A stretch of DNA of 64,000 bases from Nitratireductor sp. (GCA_017854535.1 JAFMHL010000021.1:1-64000), one strand, 5' to 3'; numbered from the stretch's first letter, positions 25,687 through 34,924 are shown. Numbers and translations are program-made. Notes: generated by a model from the letters alone, not told the origin.

Positions 25687-26160
25687 TTACGCCTTGTCCG
25701 TATAGCCCTTTAGCTCACCCTTAATCACATAACGCAGAATATCGACAATCTGCTCAACAGTTTTGGTCACAGCCAAAGCCGCCGCATCAACTTCTTTTAA
25801 AGCATGGGCATGCTCATCTTGATGTTGGATGATCAAAGGTTTCCCAAGGGCTGAAGCAAAACCTGCCTCAAAAGCAGCGTTCCATTGTTTGTATTTTTCG
25901 CCGAAGCGCACAACTACAATGTCAGCTTCCTTTATCAAAGTTCGTGTGCGGATCGCATTGACCTGTGCACCTTTGTGATCATGCCAAAACTTGTTTGGCT
26001 CTTCGCCCAATATTGCAACACCACAATCGTCTGATGCTTCGTGATGGGTTACCGGCGCATCAAATGTGACAGGCAAACCAGCTGATTTGCAGCCGGCTTC
26101 TATATCCCCGCGCCAGTCATTGTGGATTTCGCCGGAGAGATAAATTTTCCAGGTTTTCAT
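25687..26160 (-). CDS. ytoQ: YtoQ family protein
   Basis: A 157-residue cytosolic protein of the YtoQ family, related to nucleoside 2-deoxyribosyltransferase-like folds; no activity is established to my knowledge. It shows YLSGEIHNDWRGDIEAG at the N-terminus, ADIVVVRFGEKYKQWNAAFEAGFASALGKPLIIQH in the middle, and ALKEVDAAALAV. The track start at 26208 adds 16 residues; AGGA seven bases before ATG 26160 fixes the start used here. It is divergent from the SHOCT membrane protein gene. Confidence 0.85.
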   Translation of the reverse strand: MKTWKIYLSGEIHNDWRGDIEAGCKSAGLPVTFDAPVTHHEASDDCGVAILGEEPNKFWHDHKGAQVNAIRTRTLIKEADIVVVRFGEKYKQWNAAFEAGFASALGKPLIIQHQDEHAHALKEVDAAALAVTKTVEQIVDILRYVIKGELKGYTDKA

Positions 26161-26262
26161 GCATATTCCTATTAATACATTTGTTTGCCACCAATTGATC
26201 CTGATCATAGTGGCAATTCAATTTCGGACTATTCTAATAGGACAAACCTAAAGGAGGTTCAA

Positions 26263-26643
26263 ATGTTTATAAATTTTAAGAAATCGAATATTAGCAGTTC
26301 GGTGACGGCTGTATCAGCGTTTCTCATAACAACTGCAAGTGCCATGGCCCAATCTGGCGAAGGTGTCTATCGCCATGGGCCACGCATGATGTGGGGCGGT
26401 GATGGAATGGGCGGCTTTGGTATGATGTTCGGATTTGTCTTCATGTTCATCTTAATCGCTGCAATTGTTGTCGGCACAATATTTCTATTGCGTTACATCG
26501 GCATTGGTGGCCATAGCCCCCATTCTGGCGCAAGCCATTCAGGACTACGCCCCGTGGATATTCTTGAAGAGCGATATGCCAAAGGCGAAATTGACACCAA
26601 AGACTTTGAAGCGCGCAAAGCGCTCTTGATCAAAAAATCCTAG
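26263..26643 (+). CDS. SHOCT-domain membrane protein
   Basis: A 126-residue protein: signal-like first helix (to about 27, ending SAMAQSG), a Met/Gly/His-rich stretch ([22 protein letters not shown]) that might bind metal, a transmembrane helix (about 52-74) and a C-terminal SHOCT motif ([27 protein letters not shown]). SHOCT is a short oligomerisation module at protein ends. A perfect AAGGAGG five bases before ATG 26263 corrects the track start of 26185. Its stop overlaps the glyS stop tail to tail in CTAG. Confidence 0.8.
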   Translation: MFINFKKSNISSSVTAVSAFLITTASAMAQSGEGVYRHGPRMMWGGDGMGGFGMMFGFVFMFILIAAIVVGTIFLLRYIGIGGHSPHSGASHSGLRPVDILEERYAKGEIDTKDFEARKALLIKKS

Positions 26644-28922
26644 CCACTGATTTTACTAAGGTCCGCAACCGTCGCCGTAGCGGCACGGATGCGGGCCAGC
26701 AAAGCCAAACGGTTTGCGCGAATTTTCTCATTCTCATCGTTTACATGCACGTTTTCAAAGAAAGCATCGATGGGCGCGCGCAGCGTAGCAAGACGGCTCA
26801 TGGCTTCATCATAATTTTCAGCTTCAACCGCATTTGCGGCCAGCTTCTCGACATTTTGAAGCGTGTTGACCAGTGCCCGCTCATGATCATTTTGCAACAA
26901 TGCATCATCAACCTGATTAGCAATCGCCGTGCCTTTTTTCTCTTCAGCCGCGAGGATATTTGCAGCGCGTTTATAGCCCTGAATGAGGTTCACGCCATCA
27001 TCGCTATCGACAAGTTTTTGAAGGGCCGTTGCCTTTTGTGAGATGGCCAATAGGTCGTCAGATTCTGGTGTGATTACCGCATCCAACACATCATGACGAA
27101 TGCCCTGATCTTTGAGGTACACTTTGAGGCGATCATGGAAGAATGAGAGGAGATCCGAAGAGCATGATAGAATATCAAAAGAACCGAACTCCTCCAACAA
27201 CTTATGTTCTGCTCCAAAAGGCTCATCTCCACTAGTGTCAGTTTTTTTCTGTAAGTCCGACATTTGTTTTGGCAAAGCATCTCTTAGAGAGCCTGCCATC
27301 GTTTGCTCAATTAGTTTAATCGAATACCATCTTATTCCATTCTCCAACACCAATCTAATCACACCCAAGGCTGCGCGTCTGAGTGCAAAAGGGTCTTTGG
27401 AGCCAGTCGGCTTTTCATCAATCGCCCAAAAGCCGACCAGCGTATCCAGCTTATCAGCAAGTGCGACTGTCACGGAAACCGGATCAGATGGAACTTCGTC
27501 GGTTGGTCCCAGCGGCTTGTAGTGTTCTTCAATCGCCAGCGCCACAGAGGCGTCCTCACCAGCCCGTTCTGCATAGCGGCGACCCATCTTTCCCTGCACT
27601 TCAGGAAATTCGAAAACCATCGCTGATTGCAAATCTGCCTTTGCAAGATAGGCAGCGCGTTTTGCTTTGATGGGGTCGGCGCCAACGATAGGCACAAGCT
27701 CTTCAGCCAGCGCCATGATGCGTTTTACGCGATCTCCCTGAGAGCCCAATTTGGCATGGAAAGTAACACTATCAAGCCCTTCAACCCATGATTCAAATCC
27801 GTCAGTTTTTGAATCACCTGTTTGCTGTAAGTCACTGTTCCAAAAGAACTTTGCATCAGACAACCGTGCTGCAACGACCTTACCATTGCCCCGCACAACT
27901 TCTTTGCCACCATCCGATGGGATGATGTTGGAGACCAGAATAAAGCGGTTGGCTAGCGGACTTTCTTCGCTCACGTGAACAGCTTCGCTGTCACTGCGCG
28001 GGCGCGCTGTCGCGGGTCGCTCTTCGCTCCCTGATCCCTGCTTGCGAGCAACAAAACACTTCTGGTTTTCGCGGATAGTTAGCTGAATAACTTCAGCTGG
28101 AATGTCCAAAAAGGATGGATCAAACTCGCCCATCAACACAGTTGGATATTCAACCAGATTGGCAACTTCTTCCAAAAGGCCAGCATCTTCGACCAGCTCA
28201 AAACCTTGGGCAAAGGCGAGGTTTTTTGCATCCGCCAAGATCATTTCCTTGCGGCGTTCGGCATCCAAAACCACTTTGGCTTTTTCAAGCTTGTCTGCAT
28301 AGTCTTCGAAACGCTTTACCTTGAACGCATTGGGCGCAAGGAAGCGATGGCCCCGCGTTTCATTGCCGGCGATAATGCCCGCCACTTCAAACGGAATGAC
28401 TTCCGGCTCTTCTGTTTCAGGGCCAAAGGTGCAGATGATTGAATGAAGCGGGCGCACCCATTTGATGGCCCCTGCTTCTCTTGAAGCCTCACCCCAGCGC
28501 ATGCTCTTTGGCCAGGGAAAGTTCAAGATGATTCCAGGCATCACATTGGCAATGATATCCTTCGCATCTCGGCCGGGCTTCTCAATAACGGCAACATAAA
28601 AGTCCCCTTTTTTAGGATCGCTCTGGACTGTAACCTGATCAACAGAGTCCAAACCCGCGCCGCGCAAAAAACCAGCAATTGCCTGTTCAGGCGCATCAGT
28701 GCGCGGGCCTTTTTTCTCTTCTCTAATGGCTGCTGATTTTGGCGTTAAACCACGAAGGTCCAAGGTCAGTCGGCGCGGTGTCCAATACTCTTTCGCGCCT
28801 TCATAAGTCAGCCCCGCATCGACCAATGCATTGGTAACGAGCTGCTTCAAATCACCCGCAGCTTTCCTTTGCATACGGGCAGGAATTTCCTCGGAGAACA
28901 GTTCGAGCAGTAAATCAGGCAT
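26640..28922 (-). CDS. glyS: Glycyl-tRNA synthetase beta subunit
   Basis: GlyS is the beta chain of the alpha2beta2 glycyl-tRNA synthetase; it carries tRNA recognition and the ALAS-like and C-terminal anticodon domains. At 760 residues it is longer than usual. Standard segments are [62 protein letters not shown] and [17 protein letters not shown]. Residues about 294-321 are an extra Ser/Glu/Arg-rich in-frame insert encoded by a GC-rich palindromic sequence, where other GlyS proteins have a short loop before [17 protein letters not shown] lies 9 nt before the ATG. A diverged copy of its first 15 codons lies 112 nt upstream. glyQ is 1.3 kb upstream. Confidence 0.95.
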   Translation of the reverse strand: MPDLLLELFSEEIPARMQRKAAGDLKQLVTNALVDAGLTYEGAKEYWTPRRLTLDLRGLTPKSAAIREEKKGPRTDAPEQAIAGFLRGAGLDSVDQVTVQSDPKKGDFYVAVIEKPGRDAKDIIANVMPGIILNFPWPKSMRWGEASREAGAIKWVRPLHSIICTFGPETEEPEVIPFEVAGIIAGNETRGHRFLAPNAFKVKRFEDYADKLEKAKVVLDAERRKEMILADAKNLAFAQGFELVEDAGLLEEVANLVEYPTVLMGEFDPSFLDIPAEVIQLTIRENQKCFVARKQGSGSEERPATARPRSDSEAVHVSEESPLANRFILVSNIIPSDGGKEVVRGNGKVVAARLSDAKFFWNSDLQQTGDSKTDGFESWVEGLDSVTFHAKLGSQGDRVKRIMALAEELVPIVGADPIKAKRAAYLAKADLQSAMVFEFPEVQGKMGRRYAERAGEDASVALAIEEHYKPLGPTDEVPSDPVSVTVALADKLDTLVGFWAIDEKPTGSKDPFALRRAALGVIRLVLENGIRWYSIKLIEQTMAGSLRDALPKQMSDLQKKTDTSGDEPFGAEHKLLEEFGSFDILSCSSDLLSFFHDRLKVYLKDQGIRHDVLDAVITPESDDLLAISQKATALQKLVDSDDGVNLIQGYKRAANILAAEEKKGTAIANQVDDALLQNDHERALVNTLQNVEKLAANAVEAENYDEAMSRLATLRAPIDAFFENVHVNDENEKIRANRLALLARIRAATATVADLSKISG
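27957..28043 (-). repeat. GC-rich palindromic in-frame insert within glyS
   Basis: This stretch encodes the extra GlyS residues 294-321. It is much richer in GC than its surroundings and holds inverted repeats, the clearest being GTGAACAGC-TTC-GCTGTCAC at 27975-27994 (one bulge). It shares the string GCGGGCGCGC with the hairpin element upstream of glyS. Its character resembles protein-coding palindromic elements such as those of Rickettsia, but identity to any named family is not shown. Confidence 0.5.
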
Positions 28923-29034
28923 GGAATAAAACTCCCCGCATGATTGTTATGATTTGCGCGTCCTCGCTACGCTGCGGGCGCGCGGGCTGTGCAGGAATTT
29001 CCTCAGAAAATAGTTCAAGCAATAAATCAGGCAT
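28915..29034 (-). CDS. uORF from a duplicated glyS 5' end, overlapping the glyS start
   Basis: The ATG at 29034 begins [15 protein letters not shown], identical to the GlyS N-terminus, then diverges into [12 protein letters not shown]... encoded by the GC-rich hairpin sequence, and ends at a TGA just inside glyS (39 residues in all). The duplicated 14 codons differ from glyS at five bases, all synonymous, so the copy once evolved as coding sequence. It has no good Shine-Dalgarno. It may be a recombination remnant, or an upstream ORF that couples to or competes with glyS translation. Whether it is translated is unknown. Confidence 0.45.
   Translation of the reverse strand: MPDLLLELFSEEIPAQPARPQRSEDAQIITIMRGVLFHA
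28957..28982. repeat. GC-rich hairpin element upstream of glyS
   Basis: CGCGTCC and GGGCGCG form a 7-pair stem (one G-U) around CGCTACGCT-type sequence, in an otherwise AT-rich stretch between glyS and its duplicated 5' fragment. The sequence is shared in part with the insert in glyS. It looks like a small dispersed palindromic repeat that marks the duplication junction. Confidence 0.45.
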
Positions 29035-29281
29035 GGGATAAATCTAACGCAAATTGATGTTGTGTCTGCGTTAGCAAGAGCAGGCATAAAAGTCACCACT
29101 GGAGTTGCTTAACAAGTGAATTTTGTGGATCCAATTGATCCTCAATCCAAAATCACATTGCAGAGAAACCGCTCAATTTTGTCTCACACCTTTGTGGTTT
29201 GTTGTTGATCAGTCCTGCCCGTAGGTTTTCGACAACTGCTTCTTCCCAAGCGGTTTGTCCAATCCTCAGGAGAGAATGAAA
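29035..29281. other. Intergenic region between glyS duplication and YHS gene
   Basis: Together with the duplicated fragment this makes a 359-nt gap between glyS and the YHS gene. Beyond the duplicated glyS codons (to about 29043) I see only an AT-rich stretch with a short GGATC/GATCC inverted repeat near 29127-29141. It must contain divergent promoters for glyS and the YHS gene, but none matches consensus well enough to mark. Confidence 0.5.
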
Positions 29282-29758
29282 ATGTTGAAAATCCTTCGCC
29301 TAACCCTCACCGGAGCTGTGTTTGCCACGAGCATGGCATTTGCTGCTTTTGCCGGACAGTTCGATGTTAACCAGACCAATACTGGCCTTGGTATCAGAGG
29401 TTATGATCCGGTTGCTTATTTTACCGTTGGTGCGCCGACACAGGGCAATTTCTCAATCACCGCGCAACATGATGGCACTACCTATCGCTTTGCCTCAGAG
29501 GAAAACAAGAAATTGTTTGAAGCTGACCCTGTGAAACATCTCCCACAATATGGCGGGTTCTGTGCGTTTGGCCTCGCCAATGGCGTGAAAGTAGATGCTG
29601 ACCCAGTGTTGTGGACGGTTGCCGATGGCCGCTTGTTCCTGAATCTTGCTCCGCCCGTTGCAGAGCGTTTCAACAAAAATGTTGCAGGCTTTGTTGCTGA
29701 TGCAGACAAGAAATGGGTTGATCTGAAAGACACAGATCCGCTTGAAACTGTGAAATAG
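29282..29758 (+). CDS. YHS-domain exported protein
   Basis: A 158-residue protein with a signal peptide (MLKILRLTLTGAVFATSMAFAAFA) and a YHS-type domain: GYDPVAYF, FASEENKKLFEADPVKHLPQYGGFCAFG and DPVLWTVADGRLFLN. YHS domains are small metal-associated modules; in this group the single Cys (GGFCAFG) may bind metal. Start: AGGAG is nine bases before ATG 29282 but only three before ATG 29276, so 29282 is preferred over the track start 29255. A perfect terminator follows the stop. Confidence 0.85.
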   Translation: MLKILRLTLTGAVFATSMAFAAFAGQFDVNQTNTGLGIRGYDPVAYFTVGAPTQGNFSITAQHDGTTYRFASEENKKLFEADPVKHLPQYGGFCAFGLANGVKVDADPVLWTVADGRLFLNLAPPVAERFNKNVAGFVADADKKWVDLKDTDPLETVK

Positions 29759-29800
29759 GTACATGATCCCCTTCCCCCTTAGATGATCAGTTACCAAACG

Positions 29801-29829
29801 AAAAAGCCGGGAGATTTTCCCGGCTTTTT
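29801..29829. terminator. Strong rho-independent terminator, bidirectional
   Basis: AAAAAGCCGGGA and TCCCGGCTTTTT form a perfect 12-bp stem with a 5-nt loop. It lies between the convergent YHS and CDGSH genes. T-runs on one strand and A-runs on the other let it stop transcription from both sides. Confidence 0.9.
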
Positions 29830-29849
29830 CAATTTTCTAATAATGACAT

Positions 29850-30089
29850 TTAAAGCGCTTTGTGGCTGCCATCACAGAATGGCGAACCATTGGTCTGCTT
29901 GCATGCGCAGAAATATTTGGTTCCAGATTCAGTCGCTTCCCATTTCATCGGAGCAAAAACACTGCCCTTATGGGTTCCATCACAAAATGGTTGCTTGGAA
30001 GACTGCCCGCATGTGCACCAGAAATAGGCTTTGCCTGCCTCCACATCTACTGCGATTGGTGCTTTTGCCGCTACTGCGCCTTTGGTCAT
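29850..30089 (-). CDS. CDGSH iron-sulfur domain protein
   Basis: A 79-residue protein with two tandem CDGSH motifs, CTCGQSSKQPFCDGTHKG and CACKQTNGSPFCDGSHKA; each has the three-Cys-one-His set (C-x-C-x8-C-x3-H) that binds a redox-active, labile [2Fe-2S] cluster. Bacterial two-motif members (type 3, MitoNEET-like) take part in iron/redox homeostasis; a specific role is not known. Ends KAL. It is in the glyQ-glyS interval, opposite to YHS, and reads away from glyQ. Confidence 0.93.
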   Translation of the reverse strand: MTKGAVAAKAPIAVDVEAGKAYFWCTCGQSSKQPFCDGTHKGSVFAPMKWEATESGTKYFCACKQTNGSPFCDGSHKAL

Positions 30090-30179
30090 TCGAATAATCC
30101 TTAGATTGAAAATCAGAAAACAACTTTAACTGTTCGCAGAATAGTCGCAAGCAGGATTTTGTGAACAGAACGTGCTGAA

Positions 30180-31154
30180 TTAGAGCGCTCCACCAGCCTC
30201 GGTCTTCAAGAATGCTTCGCCGCAGGCCTTGGAAAGGGTGCGGACTTTCAAGATATATTGCTGGCGCTCGGTCACTGATATCACGCCGCGGGCATCCAGC
30301 AGATTGAACACGTGCGAGGCTTTGATGCATTGGTCATAGGCTGGATGGGCCATGACGATGGACTTCCCGTTTTTCGGATCAATGTCTTCTGCTGCCAAAA
30401 TGCGTTTGCATTCAGCTTCAGCATCTTCAAAATGGCGAAGCAAAGTGGCCGTATCTGCAATATCAAAATTCCAACGTGAATATTCACGTTCCGTTTGCTG
30501 GAAGACATCGCCATAGGTGACTTTGTCATTGCCTTCACGGCCATTGAAGTTGAGGTCGTAAACATTGTCCACGTCCTGAACATACATGGCAAGGCGCTCC
30601 AAGCCATAGGTCAGTTCGCCAGCAACGGGCGAACATTCAAAACCGCAAACCTGTTGGAAATAAGTGAACTGGGAGACTTCCATCCCGTCGCACCAGACTT
30701 CCCAACCAAGACCCCAAGCACCCAAAGTTGGTGATTCCCAATCGTCTTCCACAAAACGAATATCGTGCAGGTCCGTATCAATACCGATGGCCTTCAAAGA
30801 CCCGAGATAAAGCTCCTGCAAATTCGGTGGCGATGGCTTTAGCAGCACCTGATATTGATAGTAATGCTGCAAGCGGTTCGGGTTCTCACCATAGCGCCCA
30901 TCGGTCGGTCGGCGTGAGGGCTGAACATATGCCGCGTTCCAGGCTTTTGGACCTAATGCGCGCAAGGTGGTTGCCGGATGGAATGTTCCCGCTCCAACCT
31001 CCATGTCGTAAGGTTGCAGGATAACGCAGCCATATTCAGCCCAATATTGATGCAGGGTCAAGATCAAGCCCTGAAAGGAACGGGAAGGATGCATATGGGG
31101 GGCAATTTCGGATTTGGTTGCTTGGGCAGATTTGGCGTTCACGGAAGGCCTCAT
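30180..31154 (-). CDS. glyQ: Glycyl-tRNA synthetase alpha subunit
   Basis: GlyQ is the catalytic (class II aminoacylation) alpha chain of glycyl-tRNA synthetase and needs the GlyS encoded further downstream. Diagnostic segments: [109 protein letters not shown]. The track start gives 337 residues; I chose ATG 31154 (324 residues), but ATG 31094 just before HPSRSFQ would also do, and no candidate has a clear Shine-Dalgarno. In many bacteria glyQ and glyS are adjacent; here they are 1.3 kb apart. Confidence 0.95.
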   Translation of the reverse strand: MRPSVNAKSAQATKSEIAPHMHPSRSFQGLILTLHQYWAEYGCVILQPYDMEVGAGTFHPATTLRALGPKAWNAAYVQPSRRPTDGRYGENPNRLQHYYQYQVLLKPSPPNLQELYLGSLKAIGIDTDLHDIRFVEDDWESPTLGAWGLGWEVWCDGMEVSQFTYFQQVCGFECSPVAGELTYGLERLAMYVQDVDNVYDLNFNGREGNDKVTYGDVFQQTEREYSRWNFDIADTATLLRHFEDAEAECKRILAAEDIDPKNGKSIVMAHPAYDQCIKASHVFNLLDARGVISVTERQQYILKVRTLSKACGEAFLKTEAGGAL

Positions 31155-31319
31155 GTTAAATTTGTTTGAGGCCATCGTTAAGCATTTACACAATGCCCCG
31201 TCAAGAAAGCTGATTTACCCTGTCCAGCAATGCGACCTCATAAGGCGCAGGTGGCATTTTCATGCAGGCTTAAACTAAGCTAAGCAGACCCATAATGATG
31301 TCATACAAAAGCAGCCTAT

Positions 31320-32636
31320 ATGTCCCAAGGAATCATCAAAACAAAAACCACTGAAGTTTCGACCAATCGCTCAAGGCTTTTGGCGGTTTCTGGCATTATT
31401 TTCTCGACGACTGTTATGTCGGCGGCTAGCGGATTGCTGTTTGCCTATGTGCCGACCAAACTGCTCGACTTGGGTTTCGAGCCCTGGGTTGCTGCAGCTA
31501 TGACGCCCGCTGTTGCCTTGGGCGGGCTATTTGGCTGTTTTGCAATTGGACCTTTGCTCCGAAATTCAGGCCATGCGCGCATATTCATGTTGCTGTATGC
31601 GCTTATAGAAATGTCGATGCTTACTGTTGCTGCCTTTGCCAGTCCCTGGATTTGGTTGGCGGCCCGTGTCGGTTATGGCTTTGCTATCAATGGAGTTTTC
31701 ATTCTAGCGCAAAGCTGGTTGCACAATGCTGTAACAGATGAAATACGCGGCAAGGTTATCTCGATTTTTTACCTTGGCTATGTTCTTGGATACGGGGTTG
31801 GCAGCTTTTCCATTGGTTATCTGGATGTTGAAGGCAATATTGTCCCGATGATCGCAACCTTTATTGTGGCGATTGCCACGATACCTGTTGCCCTCACTCG
31901 TTTGCCGCAACCTGAGCCCCCGGAAGCCATTACAGTCGATATCAAAAAAGTGTGGTCTATTTCTCCCGTTGGTCTGGCTGGTATGTTTACTGTTGGCGGC
32001 GTGACGATGTTGATGCAATCCTTCGCGCCTATTTATGCAAAGACTGAAGGTTTTTCTACCGCTGATGTTGGCCTTTTAATGCTTTGCATGCAGCTTGGGT
32101 TGCTAGTTGTTCAGTTTCCAATGGGCGCTTTGTCCGACCGCATAGACCGGCGTTTTGTTCTGCTAATCGTTTCGGCTGGCGCCTGTATCATTTCAATTTT
32201 TGGATTATCCACCCACGGATATTTATCGTTCATGATGATGGTTTTGATGTTTGCAATTTGGAATGGCTGTAATGAAACGCTTTATTCGGTATCCAGCGCA
32301 CTGGCCAATGACCGCGCAGACCCATCTCAATATGTACTGCTTTCATCAACACAGATGATTACATGGTCGATCGCGGCTTTCATTTTTCCAACGATAGCAA
32401 CGATAGCCCTACCCTTTGTTCCAATACAATCCTTCATGGGAATTTGTGGAGCTATCGTTTTGGTATTCGGCATATTTATCTTTTACAGGATTAATCAGCG
32501 TTCTGAGGAAGTCCCACCTGATGAGCGTGACAATGTTTTGCCGGGAACTGCGCTGGTTGTGAATCCAGGGGATTATTCAAACCCTGATGCATATGAAGAT
32601 GAAGATGCAGGTTCAACGAGCGGCTTGGTAAGCTGA
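31320..32636 (+). CDS. MFS transporter (YcaD-like)
   Basis: A 438-residue major facilitator superfamily carrier with about twelve hydrophobic segments, cytoplasmic N-terminus (residues 1-20) and a long acidic C-terminal tail (SNPDAYEDEDAGSTSGLVS). The loop motif GALSDRIDRRFVLL between helices 8 and 9 is the conserved MFS A-like motif (GxLxDRxxRR). The overall pattern fits the YcaD group of uncharacterised transporters, with the substrate unknown. ATG 31320 lacks a strong Shine-Dalgarno. It is divergent from glyQ. Confidence 0.88.
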   Translation: MSQGIIKTKTTEVSTNRSRLLAVSGIIFSTTVMSAASGLLFAYVPTKLLDLGFEPWVAAAMTPAVALGGLFGCFAIGPLLRNSGHARIFMLLYALIEMSMLTVAAFASPWIWLAARVGYGFAINGVFILAQSWLHNAVTDEIRGKVISIFYLGYVLGYGVGSFSIGYLDVEGNIVPMIATFIVAIATIPVALTRLPQPEPPEAITVDIKKVWSISPVGLAGMFTVGGVTMLMQSFAPIYAKTEGFSTADVGLLMLCMQLGLLVVQFPMGALSDRIDRRFVLLIVSAGACIISIFGLSTHGYLSFMMMVLMFAIWNGCNETLYSVSSALANDRADPSQYVLLSSTQMITWSIAAFIFPTIATIALPFVPIQSFMGICGAIVLVFGIFIFYRINQRSEEVPPDERDNVLPGTALVVNPGDYSNPDAYEDEDAGSTSGLVS

Positions 32637-32691
32637 TTACGCGACATTGAAGCAGTATTAGGAGAGATACCAAAAGCAACTGAAATCAGCT

Positions 32692-32907
32692 TTATTCTTT
32701 GTCTTCCAGCTTATCGCTTTTCAAGCGATATACCCCATCGGGGCCCAATTCCAATTCGTCAGCTGATGCCGTTTTGGCGGCTTTGTCTTTTTTGGCTTTT
32801 TCGGACTTTTCCAATTCTTCGCCAATCGCCGCCATGTGTTTTTGGAATGCACGGTATGCATACCAGCCAAGGCCACCCACCAATGCTACTGCTACCAGTT
32901 GAACCAT
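32692..32907 (-). CDS. Small membrane-anchored protein (71 aa)
   Basis: A 71-residue protein: an N-terminal transmembrane helix (MVQLVAVALVGGLGWYAYRAF) followed by a charged, Lys/Glu-rich coil and an acidic tail ending KSDKLEDKE. Similar small proteins sit next to S49 peptidase genes in rhizobia. AGGGGGTGTC precedes the ATG. Function unknown. It lies downstream of the S49 peptidase (22 nt) on the same strand. Confidence 0.65.
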   Translation of the reverse strand: MVQLVAVALVGGLGWYAYRAFQKHMAAIGEELEKSEKAKKDKAAKTASADELELGPDGVYRLKSDKLEDKE

Positions 32908-32929
32908 CTAAGACACCCCCGATAATAAG

Positions 32930-33793
32930 TTACAGGCCAAATCTTGCCCAAAGGGCACGCTCTTCCAATTCGCTTGCTATACTGGATGGCAGCGATCCTG
33001 CAAGATCAGTTCCAATTGAATTACCTGATAAGCCTACTGAAGAAACCGGCCGGCCCAAAAAGCTTTTCTTGGCTTGCATTAATACAAGCTTGGTTTTCTT
33101 GCCATAGCGCTCTTTCAAGATCGGGCTCATATGGCCGAAACTATCAATCAAACCGCGCTCTTTTGCCGGGCGGCCAGTCCAATACATGCCTGTGAAAATG
33201 TCACCGTCATCCGACAGTTTTCCACTGCGGCGCGCTTTCACCATATCAATAAAAATCTCGTGGATATCAAGTTGGAGATCTTTGATATGTTTGATGTCGC
33301 TGTCTTTGACGGGCTGGAAGGGATCCAGCGAAACCTTGTTTTTACCAGCTGTATAGACACGGCGCTCAACGCCCAGTTTTTTGATCGCTTCCACAAATCC
33401 GAATGTTGACGCAACAACACCAATTGATCCGATTACAGAGGTTTCATCAGCAATAATTTCATCGCCAGCCAGGGCAATCATGTAACCGCCTGATGCTGCC
33501 ACATCTTCAACGAACACCAAAACGCGCTTTTGTTTTTCTTCAGCAAGTTCTCTGATGCGGGAATAGATCAAACGAGATTGCACTGGCGAGCCGCCCGGTG
33601 AGTTGACGCTGATGGCAACAACAGGCGCGTCTTTCATATCGAAAGCGCGCTGTAACGGTCCAGCAACACCAGCAAGTGAAAGATTTTGCCGCATTGGCGA
33701 AGAATTCGCCATTATTGCGCCCTGCATCCTAACCACAGGAATGACCGTATCTGTTTTGCGAAGGGAAGCGGGAAGCAGTTTGGAGAGTCTCAT
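32930..33793 (-). CDS. S49-family peptidase (SppA-like)
   Basis: A 287-residue peptidase of the SppA/SohB (S49) family: VAISVNSPGGSPVQSRLIYSRI (Lys/Gly-rich segment), VLVFVEDVAASGGYMIALAGDEI with the catalytic Ser in ASGGY, and ADETSVIGSIGVV. These cut signal peptides or other membrane-associated fragments. Unlike E. coli SppA this short form has no visible N-terminal transmembrane helix. The track start adds eight residues; AAAGG eight bases before ATG 33793 supports the one used. It follows the methyltransferase gene in the same direction. Confidence 0.88.
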   Translation of the reverse strand: MRLSKLLPASLRKTDTVIPVVRMQGAIMANSSPMRQNLSLAGVAGPLQRAFDMKDAPVVAISVNSPGGSPVQSRLIYSRIRELAEEKQKRVLVFVEDVAASGGYMIALAGDEIIADETSVIGSIGVVASTFGFVEAIKKLGVERRVYTAGKNKVSLDPFQPVKDSDIKHIKDLQLDIHEIFIDMVKARRSGKLSDDGDIFTGMYWTGRPAKERGLIDSFGHMSPILKERYGKKTKLVLMQAKKSFLGRPVSSVGLSGNSIGTDLAGSLPSSIASELEERALWARFGL

Positions 33794-33892
33794 CAAAATT
33801 ACCTTTTTGGAATGCAATATTCAATGCAAATGGCTATTTTGGCCCACAATTGCAAGATTACTTTTTGGAAAGGTGCAAAACTGCTGGAACAA

Positions 33893-34675
33893 TTACCCGA
33901 AATTAATTCGCGCTTCACCATTCAATAGAGCGACGGCTTGTTTGGTGGACTGTCCATCGCCATCATGGGTCACAAAACCTGGCATAATCGACAAGGGCGC
34001 GCGTGACCCTTTCGTCATTTTTACAAGAATGCGTTTGGCTGACTCATCGCTTCTGGAGTGAATAGGTACGATTACCTGCCCGCCAAAGCGACCTTGGCTA
34101 CAGGCGGAAATTTCACCAATTTTCTCGGTTCGATAAATCAAAACCAACGTTGCGCCCGGCTTCATGATCGCAGCAGAAGTGCGCATCCAGGCATCGAGTC
34201 CTGAAACACCCATCACATGGGCTTGCGATCTGAGGATGTCCGGCGAAGCACGAAGCCCTGCTTCGTTATAGGGAGGGTTCATAATTACATAGTCAAAATG
34301 GTCATTTTTCAATCCGCTAGCAGAACGTTTTGCGCCAGAAAGCGTCACATCTGCTTCCAGCACTTCTGCCCTTGATGCATATTGAAGATTTTGCCTCAGC
34401 TTTAGTGTTTTGCGCGCCAAGTCTGCCATCATAGGGTTTTTTTCAACTAAGACAGCATTCAGCCTTGGGTTTACACTAATAGCAGCAAGCCCTGCCACTC
34501 CGGCGCCGGAGCCAAGATCAGCAACATAGCCAGATGCGTCAAGGGGCAAGGAAGCGGCGATCAACAACGCATCAAGCCCCGAGCGATGGCCCGTCTTGGC
34601 AGGTTGCAACACTTTGAATGCGCCGCGATAAAAATCGTCCGTTGTTGTTTCCAGAACCTCTGCCTTTATGCCCAT
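33893..34675 (-). CDS. tRNA1(Val) (adenine37-N6)-methyltransferase-like
   Basis: A 260-residue class I methyltransferase with the SAM motif VADLGSGAGVAGLAA (about 49-63) and the N6-adenine signature NPPYNEAG. By family this is TrmN6/YfiC-like, which methylates A37 of tRNA1(Val). It starts 6 nt after the DUF2007 stop on the minus strand and precedes the S49 gene, matching the conserved rhizobial run. Identity at residue level with the E. coli enzyme is only by pattern, so the exact target is inference. Confidence 0.88.
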   Translation of the reverse strand: MGIKAEVLETTTDDFYRGAFKVLQPAKTGHRSGLDALLIAASLPLDASGYVADLGSGAGVAGLAAISVNPRLNAVLVEKNPMMADLARKTLKLRQNLQYASRAEVLEADVTLSGAKRSASGLKNDHFDYVIMNPPYNEAGLRASPDILRSQAHVMGVSGLDAWMRTSAAIMKPGATLVLIYRTEKIGEISACSQGRFGGQVIVPIHSRSDESAKRILVKMTKGSRAPLSIMPGFVTHDGDGQSTKQAVALLNGEARINFG

Positions 34676-34681
34676 GGTATT

Positions 34682-34924
34682 TCAATATCCTACCGGGGAA
34701 TCGGTTTTCAGATATTTTTCTAAACCTGCATCTTTCATCAATCGACGAGCGCTTATACTGCTTTCTTCTGCAACCATTATGCGCCGCGCAATCATCCCAA
34801 TCGAGCCTTCCAAAATACTCATATGTTGATCAAGAACAATATGATGGATATCGCTGTCCTTGAGCAAGGATTGGACCAAAGAAATGATAACCACGTCATT
34901 GGTTCTCATCAATTCTATCATTTT
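34682..34924 (-). CDS. DUF2007 domain protein
   Basis: An 80-residue small protein of the DUF2007 type (putative signal-transducing protein family; structurally related to GlnB-like folds): MIELMRTNDVVIISLVQSLLKDSDI...MSILEGSIGMIARRIMVAEE. The start used here (ATG 34924, preceded by AAAGAG) matches typical N-termini; the track start at 35005 adds 27 unlikely residues. It lies at the head of the minus-strand unit with the methyltransferase and S49 genes, opposite to ispB. Confidence 0.8.
   Translation of the reverse strand, partial: KMIELMRTNDVVIISLVQSLLKDSDIHHIVLDQHMSILEGSIGMIARRIMVAEESSISARRLMKDAGLEKYLKTDSPVGY

Noticed and set aside
32631-32691. Inverted repeat AGCTGATT/AATCAGCT after the MFS gene
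   Set aside because: Loop of 45 nt and only 8 pairs; too weak for a terminator call.
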